Assembly (NCBI GenBank): GCA_035556735.1
Contig: DATMFF010000002.1
Location: 310,001 to 374,000, forward strand
Origin: CANJBX01 sp035556735
Lineage (GTDB): Bacteria; Pseudomonadota; Alphaproteobacteria; Rhizobiales; Xanthobacteraceae
Direction: 5' to 3'
Length of the DNA: 64,000 nt
This document shows, one piece after another, positions 41,531 to 52,200 of this stretch (positions within the stretch are counted from its first letter, which is position 1; each line of letters opens with the position of its first letter). The translations under genes and the position numbers were made by a program. The notes beneath the pieces were generated by a model that saw nothing but the letters and a program-made list of their open reading frames with translations, was not told the origin of the DNA and did not search any database.

Positions 41531-42745
41531 TCACAGAAACGCCGTCGCGATCATCAGCATGCAGCTGATCAGGCCCGCCACGACCAGCGGCAACGGCGCC
41601 TTGAAATGCGGATGCCCATCCTTGGGTGTGCCGAGCCGTAGCTTGAGCAGCGCCAGGTTGACCATCGCGAACACGATCAGGGTCGCGATGGAGGTGAATT
41701 CCGCCAACCCTTCGAGCGACACCGTCGATGCCAGCGCGAGCACGATCGCCGTGACCAGCGCGGTCGCGACCAGCGGCGTCGCGGTGATGGCGTTGACGCG
41801 GGCAAATGCGCGCGGCAGGTCGCCCTGGCGGGCCATGCCGTAGACGACCCGAGCGGCAACGGTGATCTGCGCGAGGATGGTGTTGAGCGTCGCGACGATT
41901 GCGATCAGGTTGATGGTCAGCGGGCTCGCGCCGGCGACCTCGCGATAGATCAGTCCCAGGGGCGCGGGCGAGGCCGCGAGCCGGGCGGGCGCAACGGCCG
42001 TCACCGCGATGGCGGCAACCAGCAGATACAGGGTGGTGGTGATGGCAAGCGTCATCGCCATGGCGCGCGGCAGGTTCTTTTCCGGCAAATGCGCCTCTTC
42101 CGCGACATTGGCTAGGCTTTCGAATCCGATGAAGGCGAAGAAGGCCAGCAGGCTGCCGACGAGCAACCCGGACAACGCGTGCGGGGTGAGCGAAGGGGCG
42201 GCCAGCAGCGTAGACGCCATCGGGAGGTCCGCGTGCCAGCCCGCTGCGATCACCATCATGAGCCCGCCGACCTCGATCAGCGTGAAGGCGCCCGCGATCA
42301 ACACTGATTCCAGGATGCCCCAGGCCGCGAAGGCGCCAAGCAAAAGCACCAGGCCCACGATGATCGCGGGCCTCGGTGCGTCGATGATCTGTTCGACGTA
42401 ACCGGCGGCGCCGACGGCCACTGCGGCCGACGAGACAATCCCGATCACGATCGTGATGAGGCCGGTGACGGCCGACAGGCTGCGGCGGCGAAACGCGGCG
42501 CGCACATAAGCGGCTTCGCTGGCCGCGACGGGAAAGCGCGTGCACAGTTCCGCATAGGACGCGACGGTGAGCGCCATGGTCGATGCGGCGAGCACGAAGG
42601 CCCACGGCGTCATCGCGCCGGCGTGCCCGGCCACCGGGCCGATCAGCACGTAGATCCCGGCGCCCACGGTGACGCCCGTCCCATACAGGACCAGCAGCGG
42701 CAGGGTCAGGCGGCGTCGCAGGGCTGCGGGCGTCTGATCAGGCAT
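41531..42745 (-). CDS. APC superfamily amino acid permease
   Basis: A 404-residue inner-membrane protein with about 12 hydrophobic segments. The opening LLVLYGTGVTVGAGIYVLIG holds the G-[ST]-G-X-G-A-G-I-Y motif of the substrate site, and FFAFIGFESLANVAEEA is TM6. The ATG at 42743-42745 (MPDQTPAAL) is preferred over an in-frame start 81 bases upstream that reaches toward the next gene. Transports an amino acid or related solute; the substrate is unknown. It lies downstream of the ornithine-cyclodeaminase-family gene on the same strand. Confidence 0.88.
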   Translation of the reverse strand: MPDQTPAALRRRLTLPLLVLYGTGVTVGAGIYVLIGPVAGHAGAMTPWAFVLAASTMALTVASYAELCTRFPVAASEAAYVRAAFRRRSLSAVTGLITIVIGIVSSAAVAVGAAGYVEQIIDAPRPAIIVGLVLLLGAFAAWGILESVLIAGAFTLIEVGGLMMVIAAGWHADLPMASTLLAAPSLTPHALSGLLVGSLLAFFAFIGFESLANVAEEAHLPEKNLPRAMAMTLAITTTLYLLVAAIAVTAVAPARLAASPAPLGLIYREVAGASPLTINLIAIVATLNTILAQITVAARVVYGMARQGDLPRAFARVNAITATPLVATALVTAIVLALASTVSLEGLAEFTSIATLIVFAMVNLALLKLRLGTPKDGHPHFKAPLPLVVAGLISCMLMIATAFL

Positions 42746-42822
42746 GATCGCTTTCGCGGCGCGCGGGATTTCGCAGCGCCCGGAACCGTGGCCTTCCGCG
42801 CCCTGCGTCGCCTTGATGCAGC

Positions 42823-43722
42823 TCAACCACGCCGCACCGCGTCGTACACGAGCTGCGCGGCGGCGAGATCTTCGGCCGCGATCCCGACCGATTTGAACAC
42901 GGTGGTGCGCTCGCGCGCGATTGTGGTCTTGCCGGCGAACAGCTCCCCCGCTTCCGCTTCGATCCGCGCGCCCGACAGGATCACGTCGCCGGATTCCTGT
43001 CGCGCCGCCTCGCGCGAATCGACCACGAGCACGTTGGCCATGGCGTCGTCGTCGAGCTCGCGCCAGTTCGGCCGCACGGCGCCCACCGCGCTGACATGGG
43101 CGCCGGGCTTGAGCCAGGCGCCGCGAAGCACGGGCGCCTGCGACGAGGTGGCGGTCACGATCACGTCGGCGCCGCGAACCGCCTCCTCCGCCTCCATCAC
43201 GACAGCTCCGTGCTCGGCGGCGAATCGCTCGGCGTGGGCCCGCGTCGGGCTGAACACCCGCACCTCGTCGAAGCGGTGGACGTGCCTGAGCGCTTCCACG
43301 TGGGCGGCCGCCTGCACCCCGCTGCCGAGCAGCGCGAGCACACGGCTGTCCGACGGGGCGAGGCGCCGGGACACCGCCGCCGACACCGCGGCCGTACGCA
43401 TCTCCGTGATCAGGCGCCCGTCCATGACAGCGAGCGGCTCGCCGGTGGCGGCGCGGAACAGGAGGATCATGGCCATGTGGGTGGGGATGCCGGTGCCGGC
43501 GTTGGCGGGATAGAAGCTCACCAGCTTGAGGCCCATGGCATCCTCGGCGGCGGCGGGCATCACCCCGAGATAGCGCCGCCCTTCCTCGATGGTCAGCACG
43601 CTGCGCACCGGCTGCAGCACGCGCCCGGCGGAGAACGCGATGAGCGCCAGCTCCATGGCGTCGATGAGCCGTTCGTAACGCAACGCCTTGCCGACTGCGC
43701 GTTCGTCCAGGACCGTCACCAT
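42823..43722 (-). CDS. Ornithine cyclodeaminase/mu-crystallin family protein
   Basis: A 299-residue NAD(P)-binding enzyme. The Rossmann motif ALLGSGVQAAAHVEAL and the substrate region MDGRLITEMRTAAVSA are clear. The family includes ornithine cyclodeaminase, alanine dehydrogenase and ketimine reductases; the sequence does not decide. The ATG at 43720-43722 is chosen; the in-frame codon 18 bases upstream is a TTG. Followed on the same strand by an amino-acid permease, which suggests amino acid use. Confidence 0.87.
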   Translation of the reverse strand: MVTVLDERAVGKALRYERLIDAMELALIAFSAGRVLQPVRSVLTIEEGRRYLGVMPAAAEDAMGLKLVSFYPANAGTGIPTHMAMILLFRAATGEPLAVMDGRLITEMRTAAVSAAVSRRLAPSDSRVLALLGSGVQAAAHVEALRHVHRFDEVRVFSPTRAHAERFAAEHGAVVMEAEEAVRGADVIVTATSSQAPVLRGAWLKPGAHVSAVGAVRPNWRELDDDAMANVLVVDSREAARQESGDVILSGARIEAEAGELFAGKTTIARERTTVFKSVGIAAEDLAAAQLVYDAVRRG

Positions 43723-43935
43723 GCTGGCAACCCCACGCAATCGTCCGAGCGACTGTGCCGGTTCGACGAATCGGTTAACCGCGCCCTGTCACAATCAGGC
43801 AACATGCTAGCGTGCCGACGGCTGCGGTGAAACCGCGCGCCGGCGGCGCGGGCGCATGGAACGAGTTCCCTAAAAAGCCGTTTTGTGCTGATCTGCTGCT
43901 GTGAGGGCGGCGATGGCAACCACGATCGGTCGGCG

Positions 43936-46878
43936 ATGAATCCGATTCTCGTCAAGATGTTTGCCACCGCGCTGGCGTTGAGCCAGGTCACCGTCAATCC
44001 CGACGAGATCAAGACCCAGTTCGACGCGGATATCGACCGGCCGAAGGTCGCGCAGATTCTGCGCGACGGCTGCACCCAGATGCGTCGCGCGTTCGACATC
44101 GAGGACATCAACCTCGACGACCTGATCGCCACCGCCATGGACGACCCAAAGGCAGTGACGGGCGAAGTCAAGGCATTCAAGGGCCTCGACCTCAACGACC
44201 TCGTGACCGCCTATCGCGAGTTTTGCAAGAATGAAAAGGTGGAGAGGTCCCCGGTCGACCTCGCCGAGGTCATCGGCTTCTACAACAAATCCCTCGCCGA
44301 TCTGCCCGACGAAAAGAAAATCCGCAGCCTGAAGCCGAGCAGCGCCTATGTGGTGCTCGACGGCAAGGGACAGCGCTATACCGAGGTGTTCGATAGCGAC
44401 CAGCGCCGGTTGTGGGCCCCGCTCTCGGAGGTGCCCGAGCACGTGCAGAAGGCGTTCGTTACCGCCGAGGACAAGCGCTTCTACCAGCACAAGGGTGTCG
44501 ACGAACGCGGCATCATCCGCGCCTTCATCGCCAATCTCGGCGCGCCCGGGCGCCCGCAGGGCGGCTCCACCATCACTCAGCAGGTGGCGAAGAACCTGCT
44601 GGTCGGTGATGACGTGACCTATGAGCGCAAGATTCGCGAGATGGTCGTCGCCGCGCGCATGGAGACGATGCTTTCCAAGGCGGAGATCCTCGAGCTCTAT
44701 CTCAACGCGATCTATCTCGGACGCGCGTCGTGGGGCATCGAGATGGCGGCCCGCAGTTATTTCGGCAAGACCGCCAAGGAACTTACGGTGGCAGAAGGCG
44801 CGCTGCTTGCCGGCCTCACCAAGGGACCCAACTTCTTCAACCCCGAGCGTCATCCCGACCGGGCGCGCGAGCGCCTCGCCTACGTGCTCTCGCGCATGCA
44901 GGCCGACGGCGCGATCACCGAGGACGCGGTCAAGGAGGCGAACAAGCGCTTGCCGAACGTCATTCCGAACGAGCGGATCCGCCGCACCTCGGGCTTTTAT
45001 GCGGTTGATCAGGTGGCGCGCGAGGCCAAGGCGCTCAAGCTTGACCGATTGAGCCTGAGCGCATCCGTGGTGCGCTCCACCATCCGGCCGGAGTTGCAGC
45101 AGGCGGCTGAACTCGCGCTGCAGGACGGGCTTGCCCGCTACGAGGCGATGTCCGGCCGCGCCCGCTTCGATGGCGGAGAAACCAATCTTACCGACGCGAT
45201 CGCCAAGCTCGGCGCCGCGCCGGATGAGGGCAAGCCGGCGTGGCAGCGTGCGCTCGAGGCCGCGCGGCTGCCGCTTAACGACGTGCATTGGACGCGCGCC
45301 GTCGTCCTCAGCCTCGGCGGCGGGAAGAAGGGCAGCGCCGGGCCGCGCGTCGGCCTCGCCGATGGGCGCATCATGCCGCTCAACGCGGGCCGCAACATCC
45401 GCATGCTGCAGGTCTATGACGTGGTTTATGTGCGCGTCACCCAGCGCAAGGGTGGCGCTGCCCGTGCCGATCTGCGCGTCCGCCCAAAGGTGCAGGGCGC
45501 CGCCGTCATCCTCGACAACAACACGGGCGCGATTCTCGCCGTCGCCGGTGGTTTCTCCTATCAGCTCAGCCAGCTCAACCGCGCCACCCAGGCGCAGCGC
45601 CAGCCCGGGTCGACCCTCAAGCCGTTCAGCTATCTCGCTACGTTGCGCCGGGGTTTCCAGCCCAACACGATCGTGCGCGATACGCCGATCACACTGCCGC
45701 CGATCTCGGGCAACGCCGAGGCGCGCTACGGCAGCTCCTACATCATGGCCGATCCCAGCGACCGCAATTATTGGTCGCCGAAGAATTACAGCGGCAGCGG
45801 CGGCGGTGTCACGACGCTGCGCCGCGCGCTCGAGCATTCGAAGAATCTCGTCACCGCAAACCTGCTGGAAGGCGCGATCGACTCTTCGCCGGAAGCGAGC
45901 CTGCGCAGGGTGTGCGAGCTCACCATCGAGGCCCACGTCTACAAGGACTGCGTGCCTTACTACCCGTTCGTGCTGGGCGCGCAGCCGGCGAGGCTCATCG
46001 ACCTTGCCGCGTTCTATGCGGCGGTCGCGAAGGAAGGTGCCCGGCCGGCACCGCACGTCATCGAGTCGATCGAGCAGAACGGCGCAACCCTCTATCGGAA
46101 CCAGGAGCCGCCGGTGTGGCTTGGCTCCGCCGACCGCGTCGCCTTCTACCAGCTCAAGAGCATTCTGCAGGGGGTCGTGGCGCGCGGCACTGCGGCGCCG
46201 CTCGCGCGCTTCTCGCCCTATGTCGCTGGCAAGACCGGCACCAGCGACGACGAGAACGATGCGTGGTTCGTCGGCTTCACGAACGACGTCACGGTCGGCG
46301 TTTGGGTCGGCTACGACAATGCTGACGGCCACCGCCGCACGCTCGGTCCCGGCATGACCGGCGGCAAGGTGGCCTTGCCGATCTTCGGAGACATCATCGA
46401 GGCGGTCTGGCGCGACTATGCGCCGAGGAAGCCCCTGGCGCCGCCCTCGCTCGTCGCCGGACGGCAGATGGCGGCGGTCCCGATCGACTATTACAGCGGC
46501 GAGCCGGTGCCGCCCGGCACGCAAGGTGCCTTCACCGAATACATGCGGCTCGACGCCTCAGGCCGCTTCACCGACACGCACTACAACCTCGTCTCGCGTG
46601 ATGAGGCTTATTACGCCGGCAGCTACGATCCGGGTCAGGACGGCGACCTCTACGGGCCCTACGCCAGCCGCTCCGGCGACGGCTACTACTATGGCGGTCC
46701 GCCGCCCGGGTACTACGACGATCGCGGCTATGCCTCGCCCGGGTCGATGTTCGATCGCCGCGGCCTGTTCGGCGGCTTGTTCGGCGATCCACGCTTCTTC
46801 GAGCAGCGCGAGTACAATCGTCAGCGCCAGCGCCGTGTCGATCCCGACTATTTCGTGGACCGCTTCCGCCCTCAGTGA
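43936..46878 (+). CDS. Class A penicillin-binding protein (bifunctional transglycosylase/transpeptidase)
   Basis: A 980-residue peptidoglycan synthase. GT51 motifs are TAEDKRFYQHKGVDERG (catalytic Glu at about 178), PQGGSTITQQVAKNL and the KIREMVVAARMET region. Transpeptidase motifs are SxxK in PGSTLKPFSY at about 557, SKN in HSKNLVTAN and KTG in AGKTGTSDDE at about 766. There is a weak N-terminal hydrophobic stretch (MNPILVKMFATALALSQVTV), a non-conserved 130-residue region before GT51 and a Tyr/Gly/Asp-rich C-terminal tail. A GTG start at 43885 is the alternative; the ATG at 43936 lacks a strong ribosome-binding site. Confidence 0.92.
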   Translation: MNPILVKMFATALALSQVTVNPDEIKTQFDADIDRPKVAQILRDGCTQMRRAFDIEDINLDDLIATAMDDPKAVTGEVKAFKGLDLNDLVTAYREFCKNEKVERSPVDLAEVIGFYNKSLADLPDEKKIRSLKPSSAYVVLDGKGQRYTEVFDSDQRRLWAPLSEVPEHVQKAFVTAEDKRFYQHKGVDERGIIRAFIANLGAPGRPQGGSTITQQVAKNLLVGDDVTYERKIREMVVAARMETMLSKAEILELYLNAIYLGRASWGIEMAARSYFGKTAKELTVAEGALLAGLTKGPNFFNPERHPDRARERLAYVLSRMQADGAITEDAVKEANKRLPNVIPNERIRRTSGFYAVDQVAREAKALKLDRLSLSASVVRSTIRPELQQAAELALQDGLARYEAMSGRARFDGGETNLTDAIAKLGAAPDEGKPAWQRALEAARLPLNDVHWTRAVVLSLGGGKKGSAGPRVGLADGRIMPLNAGRNIRMLQVYDVVYVRVTQRKGGAARADLRVRPKVQGAAVILDNNTGAILAVAGGFSYQLSQLNRATQAQRQPGSTLKPFSYLATLRRGFQPNTIVRDTPITLPPISGNAEARYGSSYIMADPSDRNYWSPKNYSGSGGGVTTLRRALEHSKNLVTANLLEGAIDSSPEASLRRVCELTIEAHVYKDCVPYYPFVLGAQPARLIDLAAFYAAVAKEGARPAPHVIESIEQNGATLYRNQEPPVWLGSADRVAFYQLKSILQGVVARGTAAPLARFSPYVAGKTGTSDDENDAWFVGFTNDVTVGVWVGYDNADGHRRTLGPGMTGGKVALPIFGDIIEAVWRDYAPRKPLAPPSLVAGRQMAAVPIDYYSGEPVPPGTQGAFTEYMRLDASGRFTDTHYNLVSRDEAYYAGSYDPGQDGDLYGPYASRSGDGYYYGGPPPGYYDDRGYASPGSMFDRRGLFGGLFGDPRFFEQREYNRQRQRRVDPDYFVDRFRPQ

Positions 46879-46906
46879 GGCTTTGCCGTCCGCGCGTGGA
46901 TGCCGC

Positions 46907-47863
46907 TCACTTCAACTTGAGCAGTCTCGTTGCGTTGCCGCTGAGCATCTTGGCGCGATCCTCCGCGGCCAGTGGCACGGTCTTCACCCAATCCACGGCC
47001 GTGGTGTTCTTCACGAAGGGATAGTCGATCGAGAACATGATGCGGTCGATGCCGAGCTCCTGCATCGTGCAGAGCAGTGCGGGGTTGGAGAAGAAGCCGC
47101 TGGTGGTCACCCAGAAATGGCTGGAGAAGGTCTCGCGGAAGCGCACCTTGCTGTTGCGCGAGAGCGCCTCGTCCATGCGCGCCATCAGGAACGGAATGCC
47201 TTCGCCCAGGTGCCCCAGGATGCACTTGAGGCGAGGATATTTGTCGAACACGCCGGACAGCACGAGACGCAGTGCCGTGGTGGCCGCCTCCACGGTGAAT
47301 CCCCAGCCTGCGTTGAGGATCGCGGGCGCCACCTCGACGTATTCCTTGTAGTAGCGGTCGACCACGACCTGCTGCGGCGCGGCCGGATGGAAATAGATCG
47401 GCACGTCGAGTGTCTGTGCGCGCTCGTAGATCGGCCAGAAGCGCTGATCGTCGAGGAAGACGCCGTTGGCGAGGCCGTGCATCATGGCGCCGACGAAGCC
47501 AAGCTTGGTGACACAGCGCTCGAGCTCATCCGCCCCTTCCTTGGCGTCATGGGTCGGCACTGCGGCGAACGCCCCGAAGCGGGCGGGGTGCGCCTTCACG
47601 ACGGCGTGCAGGCGGTCATTCACGCGGCGGGTCATCTCGAGCGCAATGTCTGCGGGCAGGTTCTGGGCCGCCGATGCCCCGTGCGAGAGGACTTGGTAGT
47701 CGACGCCAGCCTCGTCCATTTCCTTGAGACGCAGCGCCCCGAGATCGAACAGCCGCTCCTCGAGCTGGGGTACGCGCAGGCGGTCGCCCCCCTGGAAGGT
47801 CGCGACCAGCTCGCGATCCCAGTAATGCTCCTCGAGGGCAATGACCCGCGTATTGTCGAACAT
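46907..47863 (-). CDS. Amidohydrolase, LigW/gamma-resorcylate decarboxylase-like
   Basis: A 318-residue TIM-barrel protein. The E-X-H opening (IALEEHYWD) replaces HxH, as in LigW and resorcylate decarboxylases. YFHPAAPQQ (His), LGHLGEGIPF (His) and SIDYPFVKN (Asp) are the other landmarks. GGAGG lies 8 bases before the ATG. This pattern fits non-oxidative decarboxylation of an aromatic acid (5-carboxyvanillate or a dihydroxybenzoate). Stands alone, 30 kb away from the catabolic island. Substrate unproven. Confidence 0.83.
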   Translation of the reverse strand: MFDNTRVIALEEHYWDRELVATFQGGDRLRVPQLEERLFDLGALRLKEMDEAGVDYQVLSHGASAAQNLPADIALEMTRRVNDRLHAVVKAHPARFGAFAAVPTHDAKEGADELERCVTKLGFVGAMMHGLANGVFLDDQRFWPIYERAQTLDVPIYFHPAAPQQVVVDRYYKEYVEVAPAILNAGWGFTVEAATTALRLVLSGVFDKYPRLKCILGHLGEGIPFLMARMDEALSRNSKVRFRETFSSHFWVTTSGFFSNPALLCTMQELGIDRIMFSIDYPFVKNTTAVDWVKTVPLAAEDRAKMLSGNATRLLKLK

Positions 47864-48159
47864 CTTGCCGTCCTCCCGGGGGTTTACATGCGCCCGTTAA
47901 CCGTCCGTTGCGGACGTTGCCCCCTATTAGGAGGGCACGGGCAGGAGTGCTCGCTCTTGGCGCATGTTGTGCCGGCCGCACGCTAGCAAAGGTACCGCCG
48001 TATGTCCCGGGCAAGAGCTGCCCGGTTCCCGGGCGCGGTCGTGCGCGGCCGGTAAGGCTCGAGGACGGCGGGCGGGGCGGCACGGCACTTGCGACGGGCA
48101 GGGTGAGGCGGGGCCGATGTCCCAATTGGGCACGATCATGCGCCGGAAAGGATCGTCGG
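47864..48159. other. 296-bp divergent intergenic region
   Basis: The stretch between the amidohydrolase and acyltransferase starts. A long open frame here joins the acyltransferase but is Arg/Gly-rich and lacks family character, so I treat it as non-coding. No clear promoter, palindrome or RNA structure was found. Confidence 0.5.
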
Positions 48160-49197
48160 ATGGGCGCCTCTTTGCAGAATGGCACACCGCGCGTCGGCTG
48201 GGTCGATTGCGCCAAGGGCCTGTGCATCATCATGGTGGTGATGATGCACTCGACCCTGGGGGTCGAGGACGCCGTTGGCCGTGAGGGCTTCATGCATGCG
48301 CTGGTCGCCTTCGCAAGACCGTTCCGCATGCCCGACTTCTTCCTGATCTCCGGCCTGTTCCTCGCCCGCGTGATCGATCGCGACTGGCGCACCTATCTCG
48401 ACCGCAAGGTCGTGCATTTCGCGTATTTCTACGTGCTGTGGGTCACGATCCAGTTCGCGGTGAAAGCGCCCAATTTCGTGTTCACCCACGGCGCCGCCGG
48501 GGCCGCGCTGTTCTATCTCGAGTCCTTCATCGAACCGTTCGGCACGCTGTGGTTCATCTATCTGCTGCCGATCTTCTTCGTCGTCACCAAGGCGGCGCGC
48601 CGCGTGCACCCGGTGCTGATCTTCGGCGCCGCCGCGCTGCTGGAGATTGCTCCGGTTGAGACCGGTTGGACCGTGATCGACGAGTTCGCCGCCCGTTTCG
48701 TCTATTTCTATGCCGGCTACCTGTTCGCGGCGCGCATCTTCGCGCTCGCCGCGGCGGCCCAGGCGCGCCCGGGTCTCGCGCTGGCCGGGCTCTCCGTCTG
48801 GGCCGTCGTCAATGGCGGGCTCGTCGCGCTCGGCTATGCGTCGCTGCCCGTCGTCTCGCTGCTGCTGGGCTTCGTCGGCGCCGGGGCGATTGTGACCATA
48901 GCCGCGCTGATCGCCAATCTGCGCTTCGCCGAGCCGGTGCGTTACTGCGGCGAGAACTCCATCGTGATCTATCTCGCCTTCTTCCTGCCGATGCTCACCA
49001 CGCGCCTCCTCCTGCTCAAGACCGGCATCGTGCCCGATGTCGGGGCGATGTCGCTGATCGTCACCACCGCCGGTATTTTCGGGGCGCTGGTGATGTGGTG
49101 GCTGGTGCGTGGCACGCGCCTCAACTTCCTGTTCACGCGGCCGGCGGTCTTCCACCTGGCGCCCCGGCGCAAGCTGGCGCTCCAGCCTGCCGAATAA
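48160..49197 (+). CDS. Acyltransferase 3 family membrane protein
   Basis: A 345-residue integral membrane protein with about ten hydrophobic segments, e.g. LFYLESFIEPFGTLWFIYLLPIF. The opening RVGWVDCAKGLCIIMVVMMH resembles the OafA/OpgC acyltransferase-3 fold, with the conserved Asp and the His in MMHSTL. The family O-acetylates or succinylates surface glycans. The ATG at 48160 follows AAGGA by 7 bases; the upstream extension is rejected as low-complexity. It lies 80 bases upstream of polA. Confidence 0.84.
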   Translation: MGASLQNGTPRVGWVDCAKGLCIIMVVMMHSTLGVEDAVGREGFMHALVAFARPFRMPDFFLISGLFLARVIDRDWRTYLDRKVVHFAYFYVLWVTIQFAVKAPNFVFTHGAAGAALFYLESFIEPFGTLWFIYLLPIFFVVTKAARRVHPVLIFGAAALLEIAPVETGWTVIDEFAARFVYFYAGYLFAARIFALAAAAQARPGLALAGLSVWAVVNGGLVALGYASLPVVSLLLGFVGAGAIVTIAALIANLRFAEPVRYCGENSIVIYLAFFLPMLTTRLLLLKTGIVPDVGAMSLIVTTAGIFGALVMWWLVRGTRLNFLFTRPAVFHLAPRRKLALQPAE

Positions 49198-49277
49198 GCG
49201 GTTGACCGTCCGCTGGCGGGGATGAATTTTCCCGCCGGCGGTGATATCTCGGGCTCTCCCTCCTACATGAAGAGCCC

Positions 49278-52200
49278 ATGCCCGCTGCGCCCAAACCTGC
49301 CAAGCCGAAACAAGGCGACCACGTCTTCCTGGTGGACGGGTCGTCCTACATCTTCCGCGCTTACCACGCGCTGCCGCCGCTTACGCGCAAGTCGGACGGG
49401 CTTCAACTCAACGCCGTTTACGGCTTCTGCAACATGCTGTGGAAGCTGCTGCGCGACATGAAGCCGGAGGAGAAGCCGACCCATCTGGCTGTGGTGTTCG
49501 ACAAGTCCGAGAAGACGTTCCGCACCGAGCTCTATCCCGACTACAAGGCGCACAGGCCCGATCCGCCCGACGATCTCATCCCTCAGTTCGCCTTCATCCG
49601 CGAGGCCGTTCGCGCCTTCGATCTGCCCTGCCTGGAGCAGGCCGGGTTCGAGGCCGACGACCTGATCGCGACTTACGTGCGCGAAGCGTGCGCGACGGGC
49701 GCCAGCGCCACCATCGTGTCCTCCGACAAGGACCTGATGCAGCTCGTGAGCGACTGCGTCATCATGTACGACACGATGAAAGACAAGAAGATCGGCATCC
49801 CAGAGGTGATCGAGAAGTTCGGGGTGCCGCCGGAGAAGGTCATCGACGTGCAGTCGCTGATCGGCGATTCCACCGATAACGTTCCGGGCGTTCCGGGCAT
49901 CGGCGTCAAGACCGCGGCGCAACTCATCGGCGAATACGGCGACCTCGACACGCTGCTCAAGCGCGCAAGCGAGATCAAGCAGGACAAGCGACGGCAGGCG
50001 CTGATCGAGAACGCCGACAAGGCACGCCTGTCGCGCACGCTCGTCACCCTCGATGATCGTGTCAAGCTCGATGTGCCGCTCGCCGACCTCGCCGTGCACG
50101 AGCCGGACTACAAGCGGCTGGTCGCGTTCCTCAAGGCGATGGAGTTCACGACCCTTACGCGCCGGGTGGCGGAGTTCGCCGAGATCGACGCGGGCCAGAT
50201 CGAGCCCGACCCGAAGCTGCGCGGCGGCGCCGCCGTGCAGGCCGCTGAGCAGGCGGAGGCGCAGCGCGGCGCGCCAGCTCGGGCATCCGCGCGCAAGTCC
50301 CCATCCTCCGCCTCGCCGGCGCCCGGTTTGCCGCTGGCGGGCGGCGGCATGCGCGAGACCGCGCGCAAGGCGCAGGAGGCGGTGAGCGGGGCGAACGGCG
50401 CGGCCATCGGCTCGCCGCACGACGTTGCCAAGGCGCGGCTCGATGCCGCGCGCGCGATCAAGGTCGAGCGGGGCGGGTACAAGATCGTGCGCACGCTCCC
50501 CGAATTGCGCGCGTTCATCGAAACCGCGCAGGACACCGGAGTTGTTGCAATTGACGTCAGCGCCACCAGCGAGGACCCGATGCAGGCCGAGCTGTGCGGC
50601 GTCTCGCTGGCGGTCGCGCCCAACGAGGCTTGCTACGTGCCGCTGTCGCACAAGACCGGCGGCGAGGCCGACGGCAAGGGCTTGTTCGGCGGTGCACGCG
50701 CGGGCGATCAGCTCGACGAGCGCGACGCCCTGCGCGAGCTCAGGCCCTTGCTGGAAGACCGCTCCGTCCTCAAGGTCGCGCACAATCTCAAGTTCGACGT
50801 GCAGATGTTCGCGCTGCGCGGCATCGACCTCAATCCCGCCGACGACATCATGCTGATGTCCTACGTGCTCGACGCCGGGCGCAGCGCGCACGGGCTCGAG
50901 ACGCTGGCCGAGCGCGTGCTCAACCACCGCACCATCGATTACGGCGAGCTCGCCGGCACCGGCAAGTCGCGCGTCGATTTCGACCAGCTTCCGGTCGAGA
51001 AGGCGGCGGAATATGCGGCCGAAAGCGCCGACATGGCGCTGCGGTTGTGGCAGGTGCTGAAAGCTCGCGCGGTCGCCGAGCACATGTCGAACGTCTACGA
51101 GCAGCTCGAGCGGCCGCTCGTGCCGGTGCTCGCGCGCATGGAGCGGCGCGGCATCTCCATCGATCGCAACGAGCTGTCGCGTCTGTCGGGCGACTTCTCG
51201 CAGAAGGCCGCCGGCCTCGAAGCCGAGATCCAGGATCTCGCGGGAGAGCCGGTCAATCCCGGCAGCCCCAAGCAGCTCGGCGACATCCTGTTCGGCAAGA
51301 TGGGCCTGCCCGGCGGCACCAAGACCAAGACCGGCGCCTGGTCGACCCACGCGCGCACGCTGGAGGAACTCGCCGAGCAGGGCCATCCGTTGCCGCAGAA
51401 GATCCTCGAGTGGCGGCAGGTCTCCAAGCTCAAGTCGACCTACACCGACGCGCTGCCGGGCTTCGTCAATCCGACGACCCATCGCGTGCACACGTGCTAC
51501 GCGCTGGCGGCGACCACGACCGGGCGCCTGTCGTCGTCCGAGCCCAACCTGCAGAACATTCCGATCCGCACCGAGGAAGGCCGCAAGATCCGCCGCGCCT
51601 TCGTCGCCGACAAGGGCAACAGGCTGATGTCGGCCGACTACTCGCAGATTGAGCTGCGGTTGCTGGCGGAGATCGCCGATATCCCTGCGCTCAAGCAGGC
51701 GTTCAAGGACGGGCTCGACATCCATGCGATGACCGCGTCGGAAATGTTCGGCGTGCCGGTGAAGGGCATGCCGGGCGAGATCCGCAGGCGAGCCAAGGCG
51801 ATCAACTTCGGCATCATCTACGGCATCTCGGCCTTCGGCCTTGCCGCTCAGCTCGGCATTCCGCGCGAGGAGGCGAGCGCCTACATCAAGAAGTACTTCG
51901 AGCGCTTCCCGGGCATTCGCGACTACATGGAAGAGACCAAGGCCTTCTGCAAGAAGAACGGCTACGTCACAACTTTGTTCGGGCGCAAATGCCACTATCC
52001 CGACATCTCGGCGCCCAACCCCTCGGTGCGCGCATTCAACGAGCGCGCCGCGATCAACGCACGCCTGCAGGGCACGGCGGCGGACATCATCCGTCGCGCG
52101 ATGGTGCGCATGGACGAGGCGCTGGCGAAGAAGAAGCTCAGCGCGCAGATGCTGCTGCAGGTGCACGACGAACTGGTCTTCGAGGTTCCCGAGAACGAGG

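Noticed and set aside
43870..46524. An 884-residue minus-strand open frame over the penicillin-binding protein
   Set aside because: Antisense shadow of a gene with clear GT51 and transpeptidase motifs; no domain is visible in the antisense product.
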